From NCBI GenBank assembly GCA_029237825.1, contig JAQZBQ010000009.1, positions 124,001 through 188,000 of the forward strand: a DNA stretch of 64,000 nucleotides, written 5' to 3'. The stretch is from Bacteroidota bacterium (lineage in GTDB: Bacteria > Bacteroidota > Bacteroidia > B-17B0 > Aurantibacillaceae). The notes beneath the pieces were generated by a model that was not told the origin of the DNA, ran no database searches, and saw only the letters and a list, made by a program, of their open reading frames with translations. Shown one piece after another: positions 1 through 9,400 of this stretch. The translations under genes were made by a program, and so were the position numbers. Within the stretch, counting starts at the first letter, position 1. Each line of letters begins with the position of its first letter.

Positions 1-459
1 ATATGCTGAAAAAGATTTAAAATTATTATTACCTGTTTCAAGAAAAGACTCCCTATCACCTGAATGGCCTAAAATATAAAAGTCTATGGCTTCAGTCGTA
101 GGAGAGTAGGTTTCAAAAAACTTATTATTGTTCAGTAAATAATAAAAAGTCTCATTATTTTGATACTTGTATTCTCTTTCTGCGTCGAGCACCGTTACTC
201 TATAGTACCATTTTTTTGTACCAGCAGGTAAGTTTACTTTTACAACTCCTCTTGTTTTACCACCTGAAATCCTTGCGTTGGAAGATGAGTTTACGATTAA
301 AGTTTGTGTAGTCACATCTTTAACAATTACCGGATTAGTTCCAGGGCTATTTCCTTCAGACTGTAGAGCAGTTAATATTTGTTTCAAAATTGTTTGTCCT
401 TCACAAAAATTAGAAAAAGCTGATAAAAGAAAAGTTGCGATAATGATTGTAGTTTTCAT
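1..459 (-). CDS. Secreted hypothetical protein, cut by the window edge
   Basis: The minus-strand frame from the ATG at 459 stays open to base 1, giving 153 codons, so the C-terminus lies outside the window. The first 20 or so residues (MKTTIIIATFLLSAFSNFCEGQ region) form a signal peptide, so the product should be exported. The mature part is polar and includes LPAGTKKWYYRVTVLD followed by a Tyr/Asn/Phe-rich stretch. I do not recognise the family. It is separated from the next minus-strand gene by almost 900 bases, so it is probably its own unit. Confidence 0.65.
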   Translation of the reverse strand, partial: MKTTIIIATFLLSAFSNFCEGQTILKQILTALQSEGNSPGTNPVIVKDVTTQTLIVNSSSNARISGGKTRGVVKVNLPAGTKKWYYRVTVLDAEREYKYQNNETFYYLLNNNKFFETYSPTTEAIDFYILGHSGDRESFLETGNNNFKSFSAY

Positions 460-718
460 TTAGTTTAGGTTTTATTTGGTTTATAGAATTGAATTATAGG
501 TTTATAATTGAAGAGAGCTAATGGTTAAAAACTTGCTAATTATAGCGCGATAGCAGAAACCATCTTTCCACTCTTTTTGTTTCAGGAACAAACAATGCTC
601 AATAAAGATTTTTATAAAAAAGACAAAAGAAAATGATTCCACGTTAGTGATTTTTATACCACTATGTCCCAGAATGGCATTTATATAAAAAATCAGCGTG
701 AGACAGTTGCAATTACTC

Positions 719-831
719 GTAGCCGAGGGAGTCGAAGCCCTATACAACAAAGTAAAGCAACGCTCACGCTTTTCGTGAGCGTATGCTTAAACCTTCCCTG
801 TTGTATATTGAATTTTCGACTTTTCAGCTAC
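719..831. repeat. Nested four-arm inverted repeat (113 nt)
   Basis: Four pairs of complementary arms are nested around one centre: GTAGC 719-723 with GCTAC 827-831, AGTCGAA 730-736 with TTCGACT 815-821, TATACAACA 741-749 with TGTTGTATA 799-807, and ACGCTCACG 760-768 with CGTGAGCGT 774-782 around a CTTTT loop. All arms are perfect. The order is what a folded non-coding RNA or an extruded recombination/transfer site would show. No run of T follows the inner hairpin, so a simple terminator is unlikely. Function unknown. Confidence 0.6.
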
Positions 832-837
832 AGGTCG

Positions 838-853
838 ATTAGCAAACGCTAAT
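838..853. repeat. Small hairpin beside the nested repeat
   Basis: ATTAGC (838-843) pairs perfectly with GCTAAT (848-853) around the loop AAAC, seven bases beyond the outer arm of the nested repeat at 719-831. It may be part of the same structure. Confidence 0.4.
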
Positions 854-960
854 ATTAATTTATTATTTCAATTAGTTCATTGACATGTTTTATTTAATAC
901 TAAAGTAGTCAATTTCTTTAAATACACGCAGAACGATTTTGGGCAATTTTTACTGCAACA

Positions 961-978
961 CTTACTTTTCTTACTTTT
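961..978. repeat. Tandem pair of the 9-mer CTTACTTTT
   Basis: Two head-to-tail copies of CTTACTTTT at 961-969 and 970-978. The same word, in both orientations, recurs at 2174-2182, 2230-2238, 2247-2255 and 2262-2270, on the other side of the two small genes at 1335-2069. Confidence 0.5.
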
Positions 979-1142
979 GCTCAAGATTAAAACGCACAGG
1001 CGTTATTAACCGGGGCTAGTATAATTAATCAGAAGACGGTATTTTCCCTGGAAATTGAAAAAAATTCAAATTTTGGGCGTGATCGAAAACGACTAAAGTT
1101 ACTCTGAAATGGTAAAAAAGAGTCAAATCCGTCATAATTCGA

Positions 1143-1168
1143 ATTAAAACGAATTGACTCGTTTTAAT
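1143..1168. repeat. 10-bp inverted repeat
   Basis: ATTAAAACGA (1143-1152) and TCGTTTTAAT (1159-1168) form a perfect 10-bp stem with the loop ATTGAC. It lies about 170 bases beyond the 3' end of the small minus-strand gene at 1335-1661. It could be an operator, or a weak terminator of the small minus operon. Confidence 0.4.
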
Positions 1169-1334
1169 ACGCCTTAAGTCATTTTAATGCAATTCAACGC
1201 TAATTCAGTTGTTTTGAGTCGGTATTATTCGTCTATTTTTTTGTATTCTGAAAAAAATCGATAAAACTGAATTATTGGCGTCGATAATTGAGACCACCTT
1301 ATTGCGTGCATTTAGATCTCATGCCAGGACGAGT

Positions 1335-1661
1335 TTATTCTTCAGTTTCCGGATTTTCTAAGATGGTCCGCTCATCCTCTGGCTCTTTATTGTACCAAAT
1401 GTAAACTCGCCAAACAATTAGGCCCACCAAAACAATGATCGCAACAATTAAAATAATATCGATCCAATCTTCGTTTCGCTTGTCAAAAGTTATGACTTCG
1501 GTCCCCATTGCATTCAGGCCATTTTCAGGAACCGGTGCTTTAGGAATAGGGACATGTATTTCTGCTGTCTGCAATATTTCTCCACTGATTGCGTAAAGTG
1601 ATCTTAATTCTTCATCGTTTAGACCAAAAAAATCAAAAAAATTCTCGTTTTCTATATTCAT
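1335..1661 (-). CDS. Small single-pass membrane protein
   Basis: 108 aa. The N-terminal ~65 residues are soluble and acidic; residues ~68-88 (around DIILIVAIIVLVGLIVWRVY) form one strong transmembrane helix; the C-terminal tail is short and very acidic (EPEDERTILENPETEE). There is no signal peptide. It begins 3 nt after the stop of the zinc-finger gene at 1665-2069, so the two are almost certainly co-transcribed. I do not recognise the family. Small membrane proteins of this kind are common in mobile elements. Confidence 0.6.
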   Translation of the reverse strand: MNIENENFFDFFGLNDEELRSLYAISGEILQTAEIHVPIPKAPVPENGLNAMGTEVITFDKRNEDWIDIILIVAIIVLVGLIVWRVYIWYNKEPEDERTILENPETEE

Positions 1662-1664
1662 GTT

Positions 1665-2069
1665 TTAAATTTTTACAAGGTTTAACATTCTATCTGAATC
1701 GGGCCAAAGGGCAATTTGCCCGTATAGAGCGACTTTTCGTCCATTCACCATACCACCCAAAGGCGAAACTGAAAAATCGAAGCCAGCCAATTTCAGGGCA
1801 GGATAATCCAGCTTTCGATATCCTCTTTGATACAGATCAACTATAATATCCGTATTTTTTTTGTTGATTTTTTTTCGCTGCAGGTATTGAAAATCTTCCT
1901 TAGCCATCAGATAATTATTATGAAGTGCTTTATGCTCATTAGAGCAATATGCAGCATCAATTCTTTTGCCACATAGACAATTGACGCAGCCAGGCAAACT
2001 GCATTTTTTTCCCGCACACTGAGTGTTTTGATGAAGAATTTGAAGTTGATTAAGTGTTATCTTTTTCAT
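1665..2069 (-). CDS. Cys-rich zinc-finger-like small protein
   Basis: 134 aa. The N-terminal third carries clustered metal ligands: C18, C23, C28, C31, C33, then a CGKRID...YCS..H block with C42 and H46. This is the usual pattern of a treble-clef or zinc-ribbon fold. The C-terminal part (residues ~70-134) is a separate basic/aromatic region with no motif I can name. It is the first gene of a two-gene minus-strand operon with the membrane protein at 1335-1661. The repeats at 2132-2270 lie directly upstream and may control it. A nucleic-acid-binding role is likely from the fold but not shown. Confidence 0.6.
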   Translation of the reverse strand: MKKITLNQLQILHQNTQCAGKKCSLPGCVNCLCGKRIDAAYCSNEHKALHNNYLMAKEDFQYLQRKKINKKNTDIIVDLYQRGYRKLDYPALKLAGFDFSVSPLGGMVNGRKVALYGQIALWPDSDRMLNLVKI

Positions 2070-2131
2070 TTTGTATGTAGTTTAATTGCTCGTTTTTTGC
2101 AATGTACGTATGGATAAAAGCTGTTGAAAAT

Positions 2132-2270
2132 GAAGTAAGAATGAAAGTGAAAAAGAAAGTAAGCCATTAAGTAAAAAGTAAGAAGAAGTAAGCATTTGTC
2201 AATGATCTGGAAGGAACGGGTTGCGTAAGAAAAGTAAGAAAACTACCTTACTTTTCTTGTAAAAAGTAAG
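2132..2270. repeat. Iteron-like AGTAAG repeat cluster with a 12-bp inverted repeat
   Basis: This gap between two minus-strand genes contains at least six copies of AGTAAG. AAAAGTAAG occurs exactly at 2174-2182, 2230-2238 and 2262-2270, with the reverse complement at 2247-2255. AAGAAAAGTAAG (2227-2238) and CTTACTTTTCTT (2247-2258) form a perfect 12-bp inverted repeat with an 8-nt spacer. The arrangement resembles protein-binding iterons or a multi-operator promoter for the gene pair at 1335-2069. Confidence 0.55.
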
Positions 2271-2309
2271 ACGAGTAAATGAAGTAATATTAAAAATTGC
2301 GAGCTGGAA

Positions 2310-3182
2310 TTATCCTTTGAACGCACTCAAATATTGCTCGACATCTATTAAATTATGACCATTTTTTGGCCGTTTTGAGCTGCTCATATTCGAGCATAAA
2401 GTCCTGGGATTTTCTTTTGCGAATTGTTCAAAATTCATAATTAGAAGACCCGCATACTTTATTTTGTTGTTTGTGTTGTTGTAGTCATATTTCTGATAGA
2501 ACTGGTATAGAAAATAAGTAAGGGCCGCTTTTGAAACAATATTAATGGAATAATATTTCTGACTATATGACTTGCCAAATATCGCAAAGTTGTTATGTAC
2601 AAAATCAATCACATCGTTTTCTTCCATTAGGGGTTTGCCATTTACATGATGTATGGTTTTGAAAAGTATCATAAAAAAGTCCAAAATCTCTTTTTCTGTA
2701 GCATTGCAATGAATTTGCTTGAAACTCGGTAAACATTTTTTAGCCATATCTCCAGACAACGACAGCTCAACTTCCACTTTCTTCGTTAAATCTGAAGCAA
2801 TTTTGTCTGGATTCAACAAATTCGCTCTTAGCTGCCTTTCAATAACTTTATTAAACGAATCCATTAAAGGATCTAAAACTTCGTCGATTGCCCGCTGATA
2901 TTTTTTTACAGCATAATTGTCACCTGCGCTTATGGCTTCATTGCGATTTTTTTTACACGCCGTTTTATTCCTAGTAAAAAGATTTAACATCATTGCAGGG
3001 TCGCTACCGTGTTTATGTATAAATGGTTCAAGATCAGTACAAAACTTTCTTAAGCCCATATTTTGACTTCCTTCATCAGTCATGACATCGGCAAAGTTAT
3101 TATTTGCCAGTTCCAACTGAATCGAGTCGAATTTTTCAAGTACTTTTTTGTAAATCTCTGTGATAAGGTTGGATTTTTCCAT
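2310..3182 (-). CDS. Hypothetical protein of a mobile-element-like region
   Basis: 290 aa, mostly helical by composition, with no signal peptide or membrane segment. The middle is Lys/Asn-rich, and the C-terminal third has a Tyr/Phe-rich stretch (residues ~205-245) followed by a basic Ser-rich patch. The ATG at 3182 is preceded by an A/T-rich leader. The length is close to RteC-type regulators of Bacteroides conjugative elements, but I do not see their motif, so I do not assign that name. Its neighbours (zinc-finger protein, HTH-like protein, repeats) suggest element maintenance or regulation. Confidence 0.5.
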   Translation of the reverse strand: MEKSNLITEIYKKVLEKFDSIQLELANNNFADVMTDEGSQNMGLRKFCTDLEPFIHKHGSDPAMMLNLFTRNKTACKKNRNEAISAGDNYAVKKYQRAIDEVLDPLMDSFNKVIERQLRANLLNPDKIASDLTKKVEVELSLSGDMAKKCLPSFKQIHCNATEKEILDFFMILFKTIHHVNGKPLMEENDVIDFVHNNFAIFGKSYSQKYYSINIVSKAALTYFLYQFYQKYDYNNTNNKIKYAGLLIMNFEQFAKENPRTLCSNMSSSKRPKNGHNLIDVEQYLSAFKG

Positions 3183-3357
3183 AGTTTTTTTGCCGAAGGT
3201 TTATTTTTTTGTTTTAAGTTCATGTGCTACTAGGTAAGCAAGAAGATGCTCATGCCAGTATGTGACTTTTCGTTCTCTGGTCTTCTCGAAGGAAACCAAT
3301 TTCTCGTTCGTTGCTTAAATTCTGCAAGTTCTTTCAGGACATTTTAAGATAGGCTGC

Positions 3358-3642
3358 CTAATTAATATTATCCTTCGTAAAAAACTCATAAATCGAAGGC
3401 TTATACACCCAAACATCGCCACCATAGTTTTTATGTTTGATTACATGCTGAAATTTTCTGTACCACTTTAACCTACTTATTTGCATACAGTCCCAAGCCT
3501 GCTTCAAAGTGATCCAGTTTGAAATTTCAATGTCAATATCTATTTTATCGGTCAACGTTTTTTGTTTTGATTTATTTTTAATGTATCTTTGTGAAAACAT
3601 TGAAACATGAATGTTCTCAATCTTATCAATAAGTTGTTCCAT
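3358..3642 (-). CDS. Small excisionase/HTH-like DNA-binding protein
   Basis: 94 aa. Residues ~41-88 read as a winged helix-turn-helix of the excisionase/MerR-like type seen in Bacteroidota elements: WITLKQAWDCMQISRLKWYR, then a basic strand pair and VWVYKPSIYEFF as the wing. The N-terminal 40 residues are basic and helical. It is the most upstream member of the minus-strand group (1335-3642), about 175 bp from the next gene. A role in element excision or transcriptional control is likely; no partner recombinase lies directly beside it. Confidence 0.55.
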   Translation of the reverse strand: MEQLIDKIENIHVSMFSQRYIKNKSKQKTLTDKIDIDIEISNWITLKQAWDCMQISRLKWYRKFQHVIKHKNYGGDVWVYKPSIYEFFTKDNIN

Positions 3643-3867
3643 TCTTTTTTTTCAATAAGCACAAATTCCATTTTGATCTTTTATTATACAAATTTATAAA
3701 ATTTTAAAATCGTCTGAACCATCAGTAGAATCAAGTTGTTAACCCCAAATTATGGCGCTCTTTTTTTTAGTAATTTGGATTAACTTGTTGTAAATGAACA
3801 CTACGAAAGTGGATCTCAGGTTGGAGTTATTAACAAGTGGTAGGTGGATAAATGTTAAAACATTTGT

Positions 3868-3888
3868 TTTGCTACGATTTGTAGCAAA
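3868..3888. promoter_or_regulatory. Inverted repeat upstream of the imuA remnant (possible operator)
   Basis: TTTGCTAC (3868-3875) and GTAGCAAA (3881-3888) form a perfect 8-bp inverted repeat with a 5-nt spacer, about 50 bp ahead of the first imuA codon. Position and symmetry fit a repressor operator, possibly the SOS regulator, since imuA-imuB cassettes are usually damage-inducible. I know of no agreed LexA box for this group, so the assignment is tentative. Confidence 0.35.
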
Positions 3889-3935
3889 TAAATACTATTA
3901 TTTGTAGTTAACTTTATATCCCAAATATATGAAAA

Positions 3936-4656
3936 ATGAAGCGCCAGGAGATTATAGAGGAGTTGCAACCAAAAGATGCTTCATTTACAAGGAAACCAAA
4001 AACAAACGGATGAACAGTTAAGTATTGGCCTTGGAAAAATTGAATCAGTTTTTCCCGGAGAGATATTTCCAAAAGGCGTTGTCCATGAACTGATCAGTAA
4101 TACTGCTGAAGAAGCTACCTGCACCAGTGGTTTTATTTCTGTTGTTCTAGGAAGCTAATGCGAAATACCGGTTATTGTCTTTGGATAAGTACAGTACCAA
4201 GACGTAGTATTTTTTCATCTTCTTTAAGAGGATTTGGTATAGATCCTGGACGTATTTTATTTGTAGATGCCGGCAAAACTAAAGAAACTTTGTGGGCTAT
4301 TGAATAAGCATTAAAATGTGATGCACTTATTGCTGTTGTAGGAGAAATTACAGAACTCAGTTTTAATGATTCAAGAAGATTGCAATTGGCTGTAGAGAAA
4401 AGTCATGTTACGGGGTTTATACATCTTTAGACCAAAGACAGAAAATGCTGTAGCCTGTGTGAGCCGATGGAAAAAAAGCTCCATTACAAGTGTGTTAGGT
4501 GATGTGCCAGGCGTTGGATTTTCTAGGTGGGATGTACAATTATTAAAAGTAAGAAATGGTAAGACTGGAAACTGGCAGGTAGAATGGTCTCCAAAGAGAC
4601 TAGAATATATATTGCCTGAACAAATACAAGAAATTGATGAACGACAAATGGGTTAG
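3936..4656 (+). pseudogene. imuA: Degraded imuA (RecA-like SOS mutagenesis factor)
   Basis: Pieces of an ImuA protein run along the plus strand in shifting frames. From ATG 3936 (MKRQEIIEELQ) the frame stops at 4011. The next frame gives LSIGLGKIESVFPGEIFPKG and stops at 4158. A third gives CLWISTVPRRSIFPSSLRGFG and GRILFVDAGKTKETLWAIE with an internal TAA, then IAVVGEITELSFNDSRRLQL. After another shift come RPKTENAVACVSRW, DVPGVGFSRW and QLLKVRNGKTGNWQVEW, ending at the TAG at 4654. The order and motifs are those of Bacteroidota ImuA, which acts with ImuB in translesion mutagenesis. At least three frame changes and one stop make it non-functional. Confidence 0.85.
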
Positions 4657-4658
4657 AC

Positions 4659-4949
4659 ATGAGCAGAAGGATGGTGGTGATATGGTTTCCTCATTTGGTT
4701 ACTGACAGATTGTTACGCAGACAACCCGAACTAAAGGAATATCATGATCCTCTGATTGGTCTTCCGAAGCCCTCGCTTCTGGATTGTCAAGAGGATTAAT
4801 AATCCTGTAAGATCATAACAAAGCCTTGCAGTCTGCTAGTACCATATTAACACCTATTCCTTTTTCTTGCGTTAGTGCATTTACAGCCTTAACAACTCTT
4901 CTACCTTTCTCTGTAATAACTAACACATAGGGCAAATGAGCAGATATCC
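4659..4949 (+). pseudogene. imuB: Degraded imuB (Y-family polymerase-like) with internal inversion
   Basis: The ATG at 4659 sits 3 nt after the imuA stop. It reads RRMVVIWFPHLVTDRLLRRQ then PELKE, a typical ImuB N-terminus, before running into unrelated sequence and a stop. The next piece of ImuB (LPYVLVITEKGRRVVKAVNA, then LTQEKGIGVNMVLADCKAL) is found on the minus strand at about 4816-4935, so the middle has been flipped. Short inverted words GGAATATC (4736-4743) and GATATCC (4943-4949) lie at the apparent breakpoints. All of the catalytic and C-terminal part is missing. The plus-strand open stretch after 4939 is not recognised. Confidence 0.75.
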
Positions 4950-5087
4950 TGGAGCAGAAAAGATATTAAAAGCTGAGCAAGATGATGTTTTTTATATGGA
5001 AGGAATTTTCATTAGATAGGTGGGAAGCTACAAAACGTAGCAAGATTGTTAGTTTTTTTAATTTAGATTTGTTCTTAAACACAATTA

Positions 5088-5333
5088 ATGAAGTTGCTTA
5101 GCGAAGATCTATTAAAGGAATATGGTTTTATAGAAAAACCACATGTAGCCAATCGTCATATTATTAAAATAATGACACGGGATGGTATAGATATAATGAT
5201 TAAAGATGATGGAATCTATTATAATAATTTAGGTTTTGACTATCCTTTAAGAGATACAGCGGCATTAAGAAAATTGTATAAAGAGATCAAGAATAAGGAC
5301 TTAAAGCCTTTGAATCCTAATATTGTTTCGTAG
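5088..5333 (+). CDS. Small hypothetical protein
   Basis: 81 aa, with a start in an AT-rich leader and a clean open frame. It begins MKLLSEDLLKEYGFIEK, continues with a short strand-rich middle (IKIMTRDGIDIMIKDDGIYY) and ends with a charged helix (LRKLYKEIKNK). It looks like a small alpha/beta protein of the type found repeatedly in Bacteroidota phage and element regions. No function is known to me. It stands alone between the imu remnants and the defence operon. Confidence 0.55.
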   Translation: MKLLSEDLLKEYGFIEKPHVANRHIIKIMTRDGIDIMIKDDGIYYNNLGFDYPLRDTAALRKLYKEIKNKDLKPLNPNIVS

Positions 5334-5585
5334 TAATTTGCGTTAGGAAATGTATCGGATATCCTTTTTATTTTTTATAAAAAGAAAGCAGCGGAAAGCC
5401 CGCCCGAAAGGAACGTCCGAAATGGAACTATTTTAATTTTTTACCTAATCATCACATTTTTAATAATTTAGTGTTTGATGATTTCTTATTTAAATTAAGA
5501 ACTGTGGGCATAGACTCCCGAAAAAAAGTCGTACTTTGCTTGTATTATTTTTAAGAATTTTAACTATTTAAAATTATTGTTTTTT

Positions 5586-6449
5586 ATGCGTTATAGCTTT
5601 TCAGGGCACGAATCATTTCATTGCAGACATTTATGGCTTAAAAAGGGGTATGATTTTATAAATAATGGGAAATCATTCTCAGATGAATCGGCTGTTTTAG
5701 AATTAGGAGTTGGTAAGAATATGGTTAACTCTATTCGGTTTTGGATGAAGGCATTTAACATTTTAGATGAAAAAGACAGTATTACTCCTTTGGCAAATAG
5801 GTTATTTAATGATCGAAATGGTTGGGATAAATATATTGAAGATGAAGCAACTTTATGGTTATTACATTATCATTTGGTAAAGAAGAGTCACGCATCAACT
5901 TACAATATGATTTTTAATGAATTTCGTAAAGAAAAAATAGAATTCACGAGAATCAATTTTGAAAATTATGTACAACGCAAATCTGATGAAATAGGTTTTG
6001 CAATTAATAAAAATACAATAAGAGATGATTTTGATGTGTTTCTTAAAATGTATTTACGCCCAGACTCCCAGTCCAAAGATAGGGATGATTCATATTCCGG
6101 TATATTATCGGAACTTGAATTTGTTCAAAGTATTGGCCGTGGGGAAAATAAATATTTTGTAATTGAAAATTCTGAACGTCCAGAAATTCCTGATGAAATA
6201 ATTTTGTATTGTATTTTGGAAAATGGAAATTTTGAATCTTCACTAAATCTTAGTTCCATTGAGCAAGAATATGATAGTGTCGGTTCAATATTTGCCATAA
6301 ACCGTTCGGGGCTATTTAATAAAATAGAAGGAATTACTGAGAAGTTTAAGAAAGAAATGCATTTTTCAGATCATGCAGGAGTTCGAGAATTACAATTTAA
6401 AACAAAACCCGATCCATTAACCATTTTAGAAAGATACTATGCAAACTAA
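5586..6449 (+). CDS. sspB: DUF4007 protein, SspB-like DNA nickase of phosphorothioation
   Basis: 287 aa from the ATG at 5586; a TTG 9 nt earlier is less likely as a start. The N-terminus RYSFSGHESFHCRHLWLKKG is the hallmark of DUF4007. In the Ssp system of single-stranded DNA phosphorothioation, the DUF4007 protein SspB nicks DNA so that sulfur can be placed in the backbone. It is the first gene of a seven-gene plus-strand operon and overlaps the ATPase gene by 11 nt (translational coupling). About 250 bp of AT-rich DNA upstream should hold the promoter; no certain -33/-7 pair is visible. The name rests on the domain and on the neighbouring sspC, sspD and sspA. Confidence 0.8.
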   Translation: MRYSFSGHESFHCRHLWLKKGYDFINNGKSFSDESAVLELGVGKNMVNSIRFWMKAFNILDEKDSITPLANRLFNDRNGWDKYIEDEATLWLLHYHLVKKSHASTYNMIFNEFRKEKIEFTRINFENYVQRKSDEIGFAINKNTIRDDFDVFLKMYLRPDSQSKDRDDSYSGILSELEFVQSIGRGENKYFVIENSERPEIPDEIILYCILENGNFESSLNLSSIEQEYDSVGSIFAINRSGLFNKIEGITEKFKKEMHFSDHAGVRELQFKTKPDPLTILERYYAN

Positions 6450-9400
6450 GTATAATGTCTCCGTAAACATACAGCGTGATGCTAACAGGGATATTCATTA
6501 TATCCCTACACCTAATGCGAATCAGGTAATTAATCAAATATCGAATGATTTCAAGAAAGGGACTAGGTCATTTACTATCGTTGGTTCATATGGTACTGGA
6601 AAATCTTCTTTTCTATGGGCATTACAGCAAAGTTTAAATAAAAAGAAGAAAGTATTTGATGTTAATTTATTAGTTAACCCTAAAGTAGATTTTATAAATA
6701 TTGTAGGCTCTTACGACTCTATTCGAGAAGTTTTTGCTGATGAGTTTAGCGTAAAAGTTAATAGAAACCTAGCCCAAAATATTTTATCAGAAGTATATAA
6801 TCGTTACCATGATTTAGGAAAAAAAAATCCGCTTTTAGTTATTGTAATTGATGAGTTTGGTAAATTTTTGGAATATGCTTCACAACATAATCCTGAAGAA
6901 GAATTATATTTTATTCAGCAATTATCTGAATTTGCGAATAATGATGATCACAACATAATATTACTTACAACAGTTCATCAAAATTTTGATGCCTATTCAA
7001 GTTCATTATCAAAAGAGCAGAAATCAGAATGGACCAAAGTAAAAGGACGTTTTAGAGAAATTACCTTCAATGAGCCAGTGGAGCAATTATTATTTCTGGC
7101 AGCGAAACACATTGAAGAAAGTAAACTAGAAAAAATCAATGAAAAGGACTTTAATAAGTCAATAGATATTTTCACGAAAACGAAAGCGTTTAATATAACT
7201 GAACGTTATGTGGAAAGTATTGCAGAGAAATTGTATCCGTTGGATTTAACAGCAGTAAACATCCTTACATTAGCATTACAGCGTTATGGCCAAAATGAGA
7301 GATCGTTGTTTTCTTTTTTGGAGTCTACTGATCATACTGGGATAGCTGTATTTAACTCAAAAGAAAACCCATTTTATAATATTTCTAATGTTTATGATTA
7401 TTTGATATATAATTTTTATTCATTTTTGAACTCAAAGAATAATGAAGATTATAATGCATGGTCTTCCATTACCTCAGTTTTAGAAAATGTTGATAGTATT
7501 TTTCAAAAGAATTTGTCTGGTTATGTCAAATTAATCAAAACTATTGGACTGTTAAATATTTTTGCTTCGAAGGGTGCAAACTTGGATAGAGCTTTTGTAG
7601 AAAATTACGCAAAAGTATGTTTAGGTATTTCTAAACCTGGTGAGTTTATTGATGATTTAGAATCCCATAAACTTATCATTTATAGAAAATATGATAAACG
7701 ATTTGCTCTTTTTGGAGGAACGGATTTAGATATCCCTGCGGCTTTAATTGCTGCAGGAAATAAAGTAAATGATATTACTGATATTACTACTTTACTTAAA
7801 AAATATATTGATTTGCCTCCTGTAATGGCAAAGGAGCATGCATACAAAAAAGGTGCTCCTAGGTTATTTGAATATCATGTTTCTGATATGGCTATCGACA
7901 TTGAGCCAAGGGATGAAATAGATGGCTTTATTAATTTAATCTTTAATGAAAAGAATATAAAAGAAGAAATTGAGAAAAAATCTAAATTGTGTAAGGAGGC
8001 TATACTATTTGGATTTTATAAAAACACTAAAGTAATTAAAGAGTTACTTTTTGAAATTGAAAAAACTCAAAAAGTAATTGAGGAGAACTTGGATGATAAA
8101 GTTGCAAAAAGAGAATTAACAAACATTTTACAGCACCAAAAAAATCTTTTGAACCATAAATTACACAATAATTTCTATTCAAATGGAAATGAAATTCTTT
8201 GGTACTTTAAAGGAAAGGATGTCACAGATAAAATTATTAGTAAGCGCTCGTTTAATAGTTTTCTTTCAGAGATAAGTAATAAAATTTATTCTTTAGCCCC
8301 GGCATTTAATCACGAGCATGTTAATAGACATAAAATATCACCGTCTATTCATAATGCAAAAAAGAAATATTTTGTTGCTCTTACTCAGAATTGGGGACAA
8401 TCTGATTTAGGGTTTAGCACTGAAAATTTTCCCGCTGAAAAAACAATTTACCTGGCATTACTTAAACAAAATGGACTGCAACCGGAGCCAAATCAAGTAA
8501 ACTTTAATCCTCAAGTTCCAGCAGATAGTACTTTTAGACCATTGTGGGACGCCTCAATTGAATTTTTAAATAGTGCAAAAACAAATCGTAGAAGTATTTC
8601 CGAATTCGTAGAACTGTTATCAAAACGCCCTTTTAAATTAAAACAGGGATTAATAGATTTTTGGATACCAAGCTTCCTTTTTATAAAACGTGACGATTTT
8701 GCTTTATTCAATAATACCAATGGGTATATTCCTGATATAGAAGATGAAACCTTGGAACTTATTCCAAAAGAGCCAGAGGAATATGAAATAAAAACTTTTG
8801 ATGTTGAAGGAGTAAAATTAGACGTATTTAATTCATACAGAGTTTTATTAGATCAACCATCTAAGGGGAAAGTAAGTAATCAAACATTTATTGAGACCAT
8901 AAAGCCTTTTATAACGTTTTATCGTGATTTACCGGAATATTCTAAAAACACCAAAAGGCTTAGTAAAGAAGCATTAGCCATTAGAGAAGCTATTTCTCAC
9001 GCTAAAGATCCTGAACACATATTTTTTGAAGACTTTCCTCAAGCGTTAGGATATTCTGTTAGTAAATTACAGGAATCAAAGGAAAATTTGGCTGCGTATA
9101 CTAAGAAATTACAGAAGGCCATCAAAGAGCTTAGAACCTCATACGAAGAATTGATAAGGAGATTTGAAAGCTTTATTCAAGATGATATTATTGGTGAAGA
9201 AATTCCATTCGATGAATATAAAGAGGCACTTCAAGAAAGGTATAAAAAACTTCGTGTACATTTATTATTGCCCCAACAAAAAACCTTCATATTACGATTA
9301 AATTCTGCCTTAGATGATCGCAAACTATGGCTGGATTCAATTGCACAAGCTACTATAGGTAATACCCTTAAAAAGCTGAAAGACGAAGAGGAACCTGCGC

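Larger units (their letters stand above)
460..1334. other. Long intergenic stretch with DNA/RNA secondary structure
   Basis: No convincing gene is present; open frames here lack family resemblance and a plausible start context. It holds the nested inverted repeats at 719-831, a small hairpin at 838-853 (ATTAGC, loop AAAC, GCTAAT), a tandem pair of CTTACTTTT words at 961-978, a short hairpin at 991-1004 (AACGC/GCGTT) and an inverted repeat at 1143-1168. The concentration of inverted repeats suggests an origin, transfer or attachment region, or a structured RNA. Confidence 0.5.

Noticed and set aside
502-852. Short open frames on both strands around the nested repeats
   Set aside because: They lack start signals and family resemblance and are explained by low stop density over an inverted repeat.
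2310-3182. RteC-type regulator
   Set aside because: Length and context fit, but the conserved RteC blocks are not visible, so the name was not used.
5386-5424. GC-rich patch before the defence operon
   Set aside because: It looked like an rRNA or att fragment, but it matches no rRNA feature I recognise and has no second copy that I found.
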